A stretch of DNA of 30,715 nucleotides from an uncultured Oxalobacteraceae bacterium (GCA_946479255.1 CAMLFK010000030.1:1-30715), one strand, 5' to 3'; positions 6,463 through 15,304 are shown, numbered from the stretch's first letter. Numbers and translations are program-made. The notes: generated by a model not told the origin, from the sequence alone.

Positions 6463-8631
6463 TTATTGAACGTCAGGTGCATAGAGAAGCGCCGCTTCGC
6501 GCATGCGCTGCAACTGTCCGGCAAAATAGTCTTTGCCGAGGCGCCCCTGGTTCAATAGATTCATGCGGGCGTTATACACATAGCCCATTTCCGCAAGCAC
6601 GCCCTGGGTGATGCAATTGCATTCGCCACGACGTGCATACTTGGTCTCCAGCTTGAACGGGTAGCTGCTGGCGCCTTCCAGGTGGGTCAGGCCGGGACGC
6701 ATGCCCTGGCGCGGCGTAAGCGGTATGGCAAGGCCGAATCCGATTCGTGTTTCGAGGTCGCTCTTGCGCATGTACATCTGGGCCTGGAGGTCGCCGAACC
6801 ACCGGCTTACCTGCAGGAACGGACCCCGATCACCGCCGAGGTACTGGTTATAGCCGGCCTCCACCCACACCGACAGTGGCGCGTAGTTCCACAAATAGCT
6901 GGCGCCGCCGCTATCGGTATCGCGCACGCGGTACCGGTCCGTGTGCCGGGTGCGTGTGTACTGCACGCGCAGCTGGTCGTCGCGGCCGGGCACCATCCAG
7001 ATGGTCTCGTTCTGGATGCCGCGGTCGCCATACAAATATTTCCCCGCCGAAGTGACGTTCAGCACGCTATCGCTCAGCCACACAGCCTGGCTGACCACCG
7101 CGGACTTCAGGCCGTTGCGCTGCTGCGCGTAGCCGAAAAAGCCATGCGCCACATTGTCCGACTCGGCGAGGGTCGTGATATAGCTGGTGGTCAACTCGGC
7201 GCCCTTCCACAGCGGCACGATCGCCTGAATATTGGCCGCGAGGGAATAGTCGAAGACGCCCAGCTCGGTGCCGACAAACTTGACCAGTTGAGGATCGATC
7301 CGTATCCGCGAATAACCGCGCGGCCCCTCCTCCTGGTCCTGCCACTGCACCGCCGCACCGTTGCCCGGGCGGTATTGCAGCGTTACGCTTTGCCTGACCT
7401 CGAAGGCCTCGCCGTCGCGCATGAACTGGCGATAGCCGGCGCGGTCGACACTGGCCTTGAAGATCGCCAGGCCGGCTTTTTTGCTGACTGCCGAGACAGT
7501 TGAAATATCCGTGGGCGCGAGCACCGCGCCGACCCCCAGCACGATGCCGACCGCATCGACTTCATTCTGGTTGTAGCGATGATTCTCGTACTCGATCACC
7601 AGTTCCTTGCCGGCGCGCCCTACCCGCACGCGTTCGAGACCGGCCTTGATCAGCTCGGCGCGCACGCGGGCCAGTGCCGTGTCGGCGCTGGCGGCAGGCG
7701 CGCTGGCGTCGGCCGCTTGCTGAACCGGGCTGGCAGGCAGCTCGGCCACCGTGGTCGGTGCCGGTGCGATCGCTGGCTGGGCTACCGGCGCGCTCGCTGT
7801 TGCCTGCGCGGAGGCGGGTGCGGCGGCGACAGGAGCGGATGCGGGCACGGCAGCGGCAGCCGGCTGGCGTGCCGGTACGCGGCTGCGCGTATCCAGCGGA
7901 ATCGACAACTGGAGCGCCAGCGAAGAGCGATCGGCACTGGCGCCGGCAAGCGTCCGGGCGCCAAAGGAATGTTGCATCGAAACGACGATGGCGGCATCAC
8001 CCGCGCGCGCCAGAGGGCCGCTCCGATAACGCAGGCCAGCGAAGCTGGTGCCGTCGGTGCGCTCGACCAGCGCGCTCACGCCCGAGTTCCACAGGTCCAG
8101 TTCGGCGCCGCCGAACGCCCGGCTCAAATAGGCTTGGCCGCGCGCCGCGCCCAAGGTGACACGCAGCGGGCCGAATGTATCGCTGACGGCAATGTAACGC
8201 GAACGGAATAAGGGTGCGCCACCGCCGATGTCGTTCATCCCGACCGCAATGTCGGGCTGATGGGCGAACAGCTTCGGCAGGGCGAGCTTGATGTTCGCGG
8301 ACAGGTCGCGCGTGCCCAGGTCACCGGCTGCATTGCGCGGATACTCGGCAAGCCGGCCGTTAATCTCGACATACTCAAACAAACCCAGCGCAAACTGATA
8401 GTTGCGACTCTTGTACGCGTTGGCGAAGGCGTTCTCGCGGTGCGAATTGACGCCAAACACCAACGTCCCCTGCTGCAGAACGGTCCCGCCAGGAATAACC
8501 ATGCCACCTGAACCGCCCGAGCTGGACAAGCCCGCCGTGTCAGCAATCGACATCGCCGAGGTGGCCCATACCGTCACCGCCAGCAAGCTCCGATAACCGA
8601 GCCTGCATGTATTGCTACGCCTGAAATCCAA
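6463..8631 (-). CDS. YjbH-family outer-membrane exopolysaccharide protein
   Basis: YjbH/WbfB-family proteins are predicted outer-membrane beta-barrel proteins encoded in capsule and exopolysaccharide clusters; their exact role is not settled. This copy is about 722 residues. It has a basic N-terminus and hydrophobic signal region (YRSLLAVTVWATSAMSIADT). The first beta-rich part includes GGMVIPGGTVLQQGTLVFGV and IAVGMNDIGGGAPLFRSRYI. An Ala/Pro linker of about 60 residues follows, then a second beta-rich part ending ALLYAPDVQ. I prefer the TTG at 8631, preceded by AGGGAGAG, because it places the signal peptide at the N-terminus and clears the upstream gene. A longer in-frame start at 8751 would overlap the phosphodiesterase gene. 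It is the last gene of the polysaccharide operon. Confidence 0.82.
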   Translation of the reverse strand: MDFRRSNTCRLGYRSLLAVTVWATSAMSIADTAGLSSSGGSGGMVIPGGTVLQQGTLVFGVNSHRENAFANAYKSRNYQFALGLFEYVEINGRLAEYPRNAAGDLGTRDLSANIKLALPKLFAHQPDIAVGMNDIGGGAPLFRSRYIAVSDTFGPLRVTLGAARGQAYLSRAFGGAELDLWNSGVSALVERTDGTSFAGLRYRSGPLARAGDAAIVVSMQHSFGARTLAGASADRSSLALQLSIPLDTRSRVPARQPAAAAVPASAPVAAAPASAQATASAPVAQPAIAPAPTTVAELPASPVQQAADASAPAASADTALARVRAELIKAGLERVRVGRAGKELVIEYENHRYNQNEVDAVGIVLGVGAVLAPTDISTVSAVSKKAGLAIFKASVDRAGYRQFMRDGEAFEVRQSVTLQYRPGNGAAVQWQDQEEGPRGYSRIRIDPQLVKFVGTELGVFDYSLAANIQAIVPLWKGAELTTSYITTLAESDNVAHGFFGYAQQRNGLKSAVVSQAVWLSDSVLNVTSAGKYLYGDRGIQNETIWMVPGRDDQLRVQYTRTRHTDRYRVRDTDSGGASYLWNYAPLSVWVEAGYNQYLGGDRGPFLQVSRWFGDLQAQMYMRKSDLETRIGFGLAIPLTPRQGMRPGLTHLEGASSYPFKLETKYARRGECNCITQGVLAEMGYVYNARMNLLNQGRLGKDYFAGQLQRMREAALLYAPDVQ

Positions 8632-8684
8632 ACCTTCTCTCCCTGAAATGCCTTCGTGCCGCTGATTGGCAACGATGCCGCGCG

Positions 8685-10271
8685 CTACCTGATCGTCAAC
8701 TTGCGGAATCTGCAAGCAAGACCATTCCGTCCCAGATGCGGGTAGACGCAATGCACCGAAGCGTCATTGGCCAGCGCGGCGTATTGATCCGTGCCGTTGC
8801 CGTTGAGCCGGGCCGCGCTGATGCTCTGCTCCGTGAGCGTGATACGGTACCCAACCTCTTCCCCTTTAGCAATGGCATTTCCACCACCATTAGAGGCCAG
8901 CAAAGTTCCCTTGACTCCCAGCGCTTTTTTGTATATCTCGATCGTGCCGTTCTGGCGGAACACCAGCTGATAACCGGCTGACCACTCACTGCCGTCCTGG
9001 AACGGTTTGTCGTCGGCCCCCAGGAACACCGAGGCCCAGCGCCCCGTATCGTCGTCCAGTGCCGCGTCGAAGGTGATCTTCAGTTCAAGCTGGAAGGTGC
9101 GCGCCTGCGCGGGGCCGAGGACAGGCCCGAGATAGCCGTGCAAGCATCCGAGGTAGCCGGCCTTTGTGGTGCTGTAGCCCCAATATCCACCGGCGAAAAA
9201 CTGTCCACGCAGCTCGATCGATGTATCGCTGCCGTTGCCAAGCATGCCTGGCGACCACGTCCCGGTGGCGAATCGATCAACCGTCGACAGCGCCTTGGTC
9301 GCGTTCATATAGACAGGATCGTCGGAGAAAAAGCCTTTGACTCCCATGCCCAGATATTGATCTCGCTGGAAGCGCCGGCTCACTGTCCACAGCAGGACAT
9401 TCATGCCACTGCCGATCCAGCCCTTCAGGCCGGCCGCGCTGACGCTCATCGAAATGCCAACCCAGCTTATACCAGCGGCCAGTGCCGCCGCGGGATCACC
9501 GCCACCGGTATCGAGCAGGCAAACCTGGTAGCCCGCCTTGAGCGCAGGTTGCAGGACGGCAAGCGAGAAGCTTTGCAAGAGCACTTGCTCGCGGCTGAAC
9601 TTGAGCGATTCCAGCACATCGAGCATCGCCTTCATCGCAGCGGCATCTTTTGCTTCCGGGACCAGAATCGCTTTGCCGCGATACCGTTGCACCCATTCGC
9701 GAAAAAGCGGCGCCGTCAGTTCGTTACCGTAATTCGATCCGTGCCAGGCATTGGCATCGAGGCGCAGCGCGCGCCACCCGGCCAAATCGAAGGATGCCAC
9801 CGCGCCGCTGGAGCTGGTGGTCCGGTCGACGCTGGCGTCGTGCATCAAGACCGGAGTCCCATCGCGCAAAACATGGACATCGCACTCCAGCATCGCGGCG
9901 CTGTTGAGCAGCGTTTCATCGTATGCCACATAGCTTGATTCCGGATACATGGCGGCGCTGCCGCGGTGCGCGATATAGACGGTGTGGGCCGCCAGGGCGC
10001 TCAGCATTGGACCATCGTCGGGCGGCACCGCGGGCTCCTGCGACGCGGGCGCGGCGGGCGGTGGAACCGGTGCTGGCGCTGGTGCTGGCGCTGGTGCTGG
10101 CGCTGGCGTGGCCACGGCCGGGGTCTCGCTGACCGGCGGCGGAGCCACCGGGCTGGCCTGCACGTCGCCCGGCGTTGCAGCAGCCGGGCCAGCTCCCCCA
10201 CCGCATCCTTGTACCAGTCCACCGGCCAGCAGCGTTCCCAACACCTGCCTTCGTTTGAAATCGATCTTCAC
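8685..10271 (-). CDS. Lipid-anchored glycerophosphodiester phosphodiesterase with C-terminal beta domain
   Basis: GDPD enzymes cleave glycerophosphodiesters to glycerol-3-phosphate and an alcohol. The 528-residue protein starts at a GTG with KRRQVLGTLLAGGLVQGC, a twin-Arg-like signal ending in a lipobox (Cys23). An Ala-Pro repeat linker follows (about residues 55-75). The GDPD domain begins about residue 98: AHRG (H102), LECDVHV (E129, D131) and VLMHD (H144), the expected metal and catalytic residues, then SVDRTT. From about residue 330 a Gly/aromatic-rich segment (FFAGGYWGYSTTKAGYLGCLHGYLGPV, continuing to FRKLTIR) looks like a concanavalin/laminin-G-type beta sandwich, which would suit glycan binding. 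That fold is inferred from pattern. Placement after the initiating transferase in a polysaccharide operon that also has tagD and licD suggests it acts on a glycerol-phosphate-bearing polymer. Confidence 0.85.
   Translation of the reverse strand: MKIDFKRRQVLGTLLAGGLVQGCGGGAGPAAATPGDVQASPVAPPPVSETPAVATPAPAPAPAPAPAPVPPPAAPASQEPAVPPDDGPMLSALAAHTVYIAHRGSAAMYPESSYVAYDETLLNSAAMLECDVHVLRDGTPVLMHDASVDRTTSSSGAVASFDLAGWRALRLDANAWHGSNYGNELTAPLFREWVQRYRGKAILVPEAKDAAAMKAMLDVLESLKFSREQVLLQSFSLAVLQPALKAGYQVCLLDTGGGDPAAALAAGISWVGISMSVSAAGLKGWIGSGMNVLLWTVSRRFQRDQYLGMGVKGFFSDDPVYMNATKALSTVDRFATGTWSPGMLGNGSDTSIELRGQFFAGGYWGYSTTKAGYLGCLHGYLGPVLGPAQARTFQLELKITFDAALDDDTGRWASVFLGADDKPFQDGSEWSAGYQLVFRQNGTIEIYKKALGVKGTLLASNGGGNAIAKGEEVGYRITLTEQSISAARLNGNGTDQYAALANDASVHCVYPHLGRNGLACRFRKLTIR
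10071..10111 (-). repeat. Short tandem repeat coding an Ala-Pro linker
   Basis: The plus strand shows alternating GCTGGC/GCTGGT units, read on the coding strand as repeated Ala-Pro codons in the phosphodiesterase gene. It encodes the flexible spacer between lipid anchor and catalytic domain. Because the unit is a multiple of three bases, length variation by slippage would keep the reading frame. Confidence 0.7.
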
Positions 10272-10360
10272 GCTTGTCTCTCTTTTTTTTGTATGCCACC
10301 GTAGAACCGCCTGTCCAGGATGGGGAATCTCAGTACTGCCTCAAGCGTTTGCCTCAGGTT

Positions 10361-11614
10361 TTACGCACGGGACCGCTGAGCGACGATCGTTTCAGCGCCC
10401 GGCTCCGTGTGCGCCTGAAGGTCTAATTTGACCAGTGCTGGTGCAATCTCAATTTTCCTTAATGCGTGGACGATCTCGCTACGCCCCGACGCTGGGGCGC
10501 GCCGTCGCGGCCTCGACAACCAGCGTCCAAACACCAGCCGACGGTAGCAGACGACATACAGCAGGACTTGGGCGCAGACCAAGGTGATCGCGGACATTGT
10601 GGTGTCGCCGATGACTGCGCTGGCGGCGACCCATAGCGCCACGACCGGTACGATCACGCAAGAGACTGCGGCGTTTCGTTTCCACAGGCGGCGTGGATCG
10701 CGCCTGATCAGGGAAAACAGCGCGCGTCGATACACCAGGGTATGCAGGTGTAGTGCGTCCGGCGCGCCGGGACTGACCTTCCTGACAAATTTCCGCCGGT
10801 AGATGCTGAAAGCGACTTCGATAATCGGGTAAGCGCAAATGGCCAGCACCTGCCACGCATTGACCTCCGGACGCCGGACCAGCAGCAGCACTGCCATTTC
10901 GGCAACCCAGAACCCGAGCAGATAAGCGCCGCCGTCACCCAGGAAAAGTTTTCCGAAGGGATAGTTCACCATGAAAAAGCCAAGCGTGGCGCCGATGCAC
11001 AGGACGCCAAGCGCAACGACCAGCATGTCATCGTTCTGCCAGGCGATCGCAGACAGGCCAGCGGCCATCACCATCAGGGTAGCGCTCGACAGGCCATTGA
11101 AGCCGTCAATAATATTGACCGCATTTGCGCCGCCCGCCACCACCACGGCTGTGATCACCACTGCAATCGGAGTGATCAACAACAATTGGTCGACTCCCCA
11201 GATATTGAGCTGGTCGACCGTGGCGCCGAGCATCAGGCTGGCCAGCAAAGCGCTACATAAAGTCGCCCCCAGCCTTAGTCTGACGGAAACGCGCTTGCTG
11301 ATATCCTCGACCATACCGGCGCAGTAGGCGGGCAGGCTGACGATCAGTAGCATCCCGATAGAAGAGGCACGGACACCGGCCATTAGCTCCACCTGGAAAT
11401 AATCGAACAGGCACAGCCCCCCGATGACGCCTCCGAACACTGCCAGTCCGCCTATCCGGGGCACGGCTGTCGTGTGCATCTTTTGCACGCCGTCGAGCTC
11501 ATGGTCGTACGAGAGTTTCCCATGCCAGCGCTGTGACAGAACGATCAGCACGCTGATAGCCAGACTGACCACGGCTGCATAGGCGCCGAGCCAAAATAAT
11601 TGCTCAATTAACAT
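10361..11614 (-). CDS. WecA/MraY-family undecaprenyl-phosphate sugar-1-phosphate transferase
   Basis: This polyprenyl-phosphate transferase probably starts the repeat unit by moving a HexNAc-1-phosphate from UDP-sugar to undecaprenyl phosphate at the inner membrane. About ten hydrophobic segments are visible. Family motifs include VPRIGGLAVFGG, NAVNIIDGFNGLSS, LFLGDGGAYLLGF and the His motif HLHTL. The first acidic motif reads VEDISK where many relatives have DD, so Glu replaces the first Asp. A basic C-terminal tail of about 60 residues is extra. Two starts are close together; TAGGA sits 8 bases before the ATG at 11614, so I prefer it to the ATG at 11623. Given the neighbouring UDP-L-FucNAc genes, FucNAc-1-phosphate or GlcNAc-1-phosphate are the likeliest substrates (inference). 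Confidence 0.85.
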   Translation of the reverse strand: MLIEQLFWLGAYAAVVSLAISVLIVLSQRWHGKLSYDHELDGVQKMHTTAVPRIGGLAVFGGVIGGLCLFDYFQVELMAGVRASSIGMLLIVSLPAYCAGMVEDISKRVSVRLRLGATLCSALLASLMLGATVDQLNIWGVDQLLLITPIAVVITAVVVAGGANAVNIIDGFNGLSSATLMVMAAGLSAIAWQNDDMLVVALGVLCIGATLGFFMVNYPFGKLFLGDGGAYLLGFWVAEMAVLLLVRRPEVNAWQVLAICAYPIIEVAFSIYRRKFVRKVSPGAPDALHLHTLVYRRALFSLIRRDPRRLWKRNAAVSCVIVPVVALWVAASAVIGDTTMSAITLVCAQVLLYVVCYRRLVFGRWLSRPRRRAPASGRSEIVHALRKIEIAPALVKLDLQAHTEPGAETIVAQRSRA

Positions 11615-11650
11615 CGACTGCATCCTAAATCGGCGACTAGCGCCGTCTTA

Positions 11651-11670
11651 ACTTATTGATAAGTATTATA
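11651..11670 (-). promoter_or_regulatory. Probable internal promoter with overlapping inverted repeat
   Basis: In the AT-rich gap before the initiating transferase, the minus strand reads a perfect TATAAT (11670-11665). It is followed at once by ACTTAT-CA-ATAAGT (11664-11651), a perfect 6-base inverted repeat that would cover the transcription start. No strong -35 is seen 16-18 bases upstream. The gap is the longest inside the polysaccharide gene set, which fits a secondary promoter for the last three genes, possibly repressed at the repeat. Confidence 0.45.
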
Positions 11671-11745
11671 CAACAATGAGACACAGAAATTTTTCTCTCA
11701 GAACTATTTGTTTCTTTTTCTCCTATAACCAACACTTGGACGTTG

Positions 11746-13014
11746 CTATTGCACGAGCGGTGCTGACAAGGGCGCTTCCCACACTTCGCCCTGGCCCGGA
11801 CTGCCGCTGATCGCCGGCACGTCCAGCAGGCCACGCACCACTTGCTGGACTGCGGTCTCGGCTGAAAACATGCGGGTGAACACGGCCCGGCAGCGCGCGG
11901 CCACCGCACTGCTGTCTGTCCCCAGCGTCCACAACAATTGCTCGGCGAGCGTGCACAAGGTGTCGATGTGGTTGTCCTCACTGACCCTTCCAACGTTTTC
12001 CGTTCGGATGAGCGCGGCCAGGTCGTTTCCTGCATTGATGTTGGCCAGCACCGGAAGGCCGCTCTGCATATAGGTCAGGAACTTTCCGGGGATGTTATGT
12101 GATTTGTGCCGGGGATCCAGCGCCACCAAGCCCACGTGGCACTGCGCGTACAGGTCCGGGATCTCGTCCGGATCGATCTCGTCGCAAAACACCACGTTGT
12201 CCAGCTCAAGCGAGCCGGCGAGCGCGCTCAAGCGCTTGACATCGGTGCCGCGGCCGACGAACAGGAAGCCCACATCGGCGCGGTGGCGCAGGCGCTGCGC
12301 CAGCTTTAGAAGGATATCCATGCCCTGCGCCACGCCCATATTGCCGGCGTAAACAAATATTTTTCGCCCCGCCAGCCGGGTGTCAGCCACCCGCACCGTA
12401 CAAGGCCGGGTTGCGGGGGCACCTAACCAATTCGGCAACACTTCCAGTTGCCGGCCAGCTTTACGTTGCCATTGCTTGAAATAGCCAAGGTTGCCGGGAG
12501 TTTGTACTCCGATCGTGTTCGCCACCGAATACTGGTAGCGGGCGACCGCGTCGAAGAAGCGGTAGGGCAGCAATCTGCGGCTCATCAGGCCCATGTCGGC
12601 AGCCCAGTCCGGGAAAATATCGCGAATGATCAGGTAGCCCTTGCACTGGCCTTTTCGCTTCAACACCTTGGCCAGCGGTCCATGGAAAATCGAGGGCGCA
12701 TACCACACGACCCCATCCCACTTCACCTGCGCCAGCGGACTCCTGGCGAAATGCCGGCGCATGGCAAACGGCATCAGAAATTCTCCGATCGTACGGCGCA
12801 AGTAACCGATGTCCTTGGTCAGCGGCGCCTTCAGGCGCAGGACCTCGACGCCATCGATCTGCTCGAGCGACCAGGCGGTTGCGAGCTCGGCGCACGGCAG
12901 CAGCACGGCCAACTGATGGCCCTGCCGGACAAACTCGCGCGACAGGTCGCGCAGTTGCACGGCGCCGGAAGTCCGGAACGGGGGGAAGGTGTCGGCAATT
13001 AAGACAATACGCAT
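11746..13014 (-). CDS. WbuB-like GT4 glycosyltransferase
   Basis: A GT-B fold glycosyltransferase of 422 residues. It starts MRIVLIADTFPPFRTSGAVQLRDL, with the N-terminal Rossmann strand and a Gly-bearing loop, and has KGYLIIRDIFPDWAADMGLM in the middle, a segment I associate with WbuB proteins. The C-terminal half contains IFVYAGNMGVAQGMDILL and a nucleotide-sugar site region IPGKFLTYMQSGLPVLA. WbuB genes classically follow fnlA-fnlB-fnlC and are thought to transfer L-FucNAc; here the gene lies 11 bases after fnlC, in the same order. The ATG at 13014 gives a normal GT4 start; longer readings run into fnlC. The transferred sugar is inferred from context. Confidence 0.85.
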   Translation of the reverse strand: MRIVLIADTFPPFRTSGAVQLRDLSREFVRQGHQLAVLLPCAELATAWSLEQIDGVEVLRLKAPLTKDIGYLRRTIGEFLMPFAMRRHFARSPLAQVKWDGVVWYAPSIFHGPLAKVLKRKGQCKGYLIIRDIFPDWAADMGLMSRRLLPYRFFDAVARYQYSVANTIGVQTPGNLGYFKQWQRKAGRQLEVLPNWLGAPATRPCTVRVADTRLAGRKIFVYAGNMGVAQGMDILLKLAQRLRHRADVGFLFVGRGTDVKRLSALAGSLELDNVVFCDEIDPDEIPDLYAQCHVGLVALDPRHKSHNIPGKFLTYMQSGLPVLANINAGNDLAALIRTENVGRVSEDNHIDTLCTLAEQLLWTLGTDSSAVAARCRAVFTRMFSAETAVQQVVRGLLDVPAISGSPGQGEVWEAPLSAPLVQ

Positions 13015-13025
13015 GATGCTCGTCC

Positions 13026-14162
13026 TTAGTATTTTTTCCAGACCACGCGATTGACGTAATCCGTATAGCTGTGGACGATGCGCACCACTTTCTGTGCAAC
13101 ATTCGGAACGCTGTAATCCGTAACCTGGCGCAACTGGCGATGCTCGCCGCGCGGCTGCGAGGCGAGAATCGCCAGGCATTGCCGGATGCGGTCGACTTCC
13201 AGGCCCACCAGCATGACGGCCCCCTCTTCCATCCCTTCGGGGCGTTCGTGTGCTTCCCGCAGATTCAGTGCTGGAAAGTTCAGGATCGACGCTTCTTCAT
13301 TGATGGTGCCGCTGTCCGATAGCACCGTGTGGGCCGACAACTGCAGCTTGACGTAGTCGTGAAAACCCAGCGGCTTGAGCAGGCGCACCAGCGGGTGGAA
13401 GGTCGCACCGGTGGCGTCGATCCGTTTCTGGGTGCGCGGATGGGTGGAGACAATGACCGGCATCTGATAATCCTCGGCCAGCATATTGAGCACCGCCACC
13501 AGTTTCGAAAAACTGCGCTCGGACTCGATATTCTCTTCGCGGTGCGCGCTGACGACGAAATACCCTTGCTCCCGCAGCGCCAGCCGCTGCAATACGTTGG
13601 AAGCATCGATTTGCGCACGGTAATGCGACAGCACCTCGAACATCGGGCTGCCGGTCTTGATCACCTGGTCCGGCGGCAGGCCTTCGCGCAACAGATACTC
13701 GCGGGCGATCGCGCTGTAGGTCAGGTTGATGTCCGCGGTATGGTCGACGATGCGGCGATTGGTCTCTTCCGGGACGCGCTGGTCAAAGCAGCGGTTGCCC
13801 GCCTCCATATGAAAAATCGGAATCTTGCGGCGCTTCGCTGGAATCACCGACAGACAGCTGTTGGTGTCGCCGAGCACCAGCATGGCGTCGGGTTGCACCT
13901 GGCCGAGCACCTCGTCCACGGCAATGATCAAGTTGCCAATGGTATGCGCGGCGCTCGTGGCGCCGCTCGCGCTGTCGAGGAAGAAATCGGGCTTGCGCAC
14001 CCCCAGGTCATCGAAGAACACCTGGTTTAATTCATAGTCGTAATTTTGCCCGGTATGCACGAGAATGTGCTCGCAGTGCTGGTCGAGCGCGGCCAGCACG
14101 CGCGACAGGCGAATGATCTCGGGGCGGGTGCCGACGACGGTCATGATTTTTAGCAGTTTCAT
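13026..14162 (-). CDS. fnlC: FnlC/WbjD/CapG-type UDP-HexNAc 2-epimerase
   Basis: This is a non-hydrolysing UDP-N-acetylglucosamine 2-epimerase-fold enzyme. In the UDP-L-FucNAc pathway this protein (FnlC, WbjD, CapG) carries out the last step, 2-epimerisation of UDP-N-acetyl-L-pneumosamine to UDP-N-acetyl-L-fucosamine. The 378-residue product shows MTVVGTRPEIIRLSRVL near the N-terminus, LVLGDTNS, IPIFHMEAGNR, EETNRRIVDH and LSDSGTINEEAS. These are the standard epimerase motifs, with the nucleotide-contacting His, Glu and Arg. The ATG at 14162 is 13 bases downstream of fnlB, and the gene is followed 11 bases later by the wbuB-like gene. Cassette context distinguishes it from a housekeeping wecB. 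Confidence 0.9.
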   Translation of the reverse strand: MKLLKIMTVVGTRPEIIRLSRVLAALDQHCEHILVHTGQNYDYELNQVFFDDLGVRKPDFFLDSASGATSAAHTIGNLIIAVDEVLGQVQPDAMLVLGDTNSCLSVIPAKRRKIPIFHMEAGNRCFDQRVPEETNRRIVDHTADINLTYSAIAREYLLREGLPPDQVIKTGSPMFEVLSHYRAQIDASNVLQRLALREQGYFVVSAHREENIESERSFSKLVAVLNMLAEDYQMPVIVSTHPRTQKRIDATGATFHPLVRLLKPLGFHDYVKLQLSAHTVLSDSGTINEEASILNFPALNLREAHERPEGMEEGAVMLVGLEVDRIRQCLAILASQPRGEHRQLRQVTDYSVPNVAQKVVRIVHSYTDYVNRVVWKKY

Positions 14163-14175
14163 ATCGAACTTTTTC

Positions 14176-15300
14176 TTACAATGGCAAGGCGTAGGTGTCG
14201 GGCCGTTCGCGGTCAAAAATCTCATTAGCCCACAGCATCACGATCATGTCGTCGGCGCCCACATTGGTAATGTCGTGGGTCCAGCCCGGGACCGTCTCAA
14301 CGATTTCGGCTTGGGTCCCGCTAGTGCGCAACTCATGGGTTTCGCCGCTGAGAACGTTGCGGAACTTGAACAGTGCATTACCCTTGATGACCAAAAATTT
14401 TTCCGTCTTCGAATGGTGGTAATGCCCGCCGCGGGTCACACCCGAATGGGCGGTAAAGAAGGAAAATTGCCCGCTGTCCGGCGTTTTGAGAAATTCGACG
14501 AAGACGCCGCGCGCATCGGCATGGGCCGGCACGCTGTATGCAAACGCCTGTTTCGGCAGATAGCTGACGTAGGTGGCATACAGGGCTCGCACCAGGCCGG
14601 TGCCGACCCGCTCCGTGACCAGGCTTGCCCGGCTGTCGCGGAAGGCGTGAATCTGGCGCGCCAGTTCTCCGACCGTGCTGTTGTATTGCGGCCACACTTG
14701 AGCGTAACCGTCGGTGTCGAGCGCCGCTGCCTGACCGTCCAGCACGCGCAAAAAGGCGGCCACGACATCGTCAATGTAAGCCAGGCTGACCGGTGCGGCG
14801 GGGTCGCTGACCTGGATCGGCAAGCCATGCGCGACGTTATGACAGAAGGTCGCCACGACCGAGTTGTAATTCGGCTTGCACCATTTTCCGAACAGGTTCG
14901 GCAGCCGGAAAATCGTCGCCGCAATCCCGTGCTGCGCCAGGGCGCGCAGCGACTGCTCGGCGGCGCTCTTGCTGCGCCCGTAGGGATTGTCCAGCGCCGC
15001 TTGAATCGACGAGGCATAGAGCACCGGGATCTTGCGGCCCGTCGTCCTGGCCACGTCGATCAGGGCCGCGCTCAGGCAGGCGCTCAGGTCGGCGTTGCCG
15101 GTGACGAATTCCTGCACATCTTGCGGACGATTCACACCGGCCAGATGGAAGACAAAATCGGCTTGACCCAGCAGCGTGGCCAGGCGCGCAGGGTCGTCAC
15201 CGCGCCCAAACAGCAGCACCTCGACATCGCCGCGCTCGGCCAGATGCTGGCGCAGGTTACTGCCGATAAAGCCGTGCGCCCCTGTAATGAGGACCTTCAT
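14176..15300 (-). CDS. fnlB: FnlB/WbjC/CapF-type bifunctional reductase with cupin domain
   Basis: FnlB (CapF) acts after FnlA, performing C-3 epimerisation and NADPH-dependent C-4 reduction to give UDP-N-acetyl-L-pneumosamine. The N-terminal Rossmann domain is seen in MKVLITGAHGFIGSNLRQHL, VFHLAGVNRP and NPYGRSKSAAEQ, then NLFGKWCKPNYNSVVATFCHN. The C-terminal cupin domain (about the last 110 residues) has TRGGHYHHSKTEKFLVIKG, with the metal-binding His cluster and Glu, and ends VPGWTHDITN. Two-domain length (374 residues) matches CapF. I chose the ATG at 15300, which begins the Rossmann strand; one at 15312 overlaps the fnlA end by 8 bases and is possible. It sits in the order fnlA-fnlB-fnlC. 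Confidence 0.92.
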   Translation of the reverse strand: MKVLITGAHGFIGSNLRQHLAERGDVEVLLFGRGDDPARLATLLGQADFVFHLAGVNRPQDVQEFVTGNADLSACLSAALIDVARTTGRKIPVLYASSIQAALDNPYGRSKSAAEQSLRALAQHGIAATIFRLPNLFGKWCKPNYNSVVATFCHNVAHGLPIQVSDPAAPVSLAYIDDVVAAFLRVLDGQAAALDTDGYAQVWPQYNSTVGELARQIHAFRDSRASLVTERVGTGLVRALYATYVSYLPKQAFAYSVPAHADARGVFVEFLKTPDSGQFSFFTAHSGVTRGGHYHHSKTEKFLVIKGNALFKFRNVLSGETHELRTSGTQAEIVETVPGWTHDITNVGADDMIVMLWANEIFDRERPDTYALPL

Positions 15301-15304
15301 CGCT

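Noticed and set aside
10071..10111. Repeat of GCTGGC/GCTGGT units considered as a CRISPR or mobile repeat
   Set aside because: It is in-frame coding sequence for an Ala-Pro linker with no spacers.
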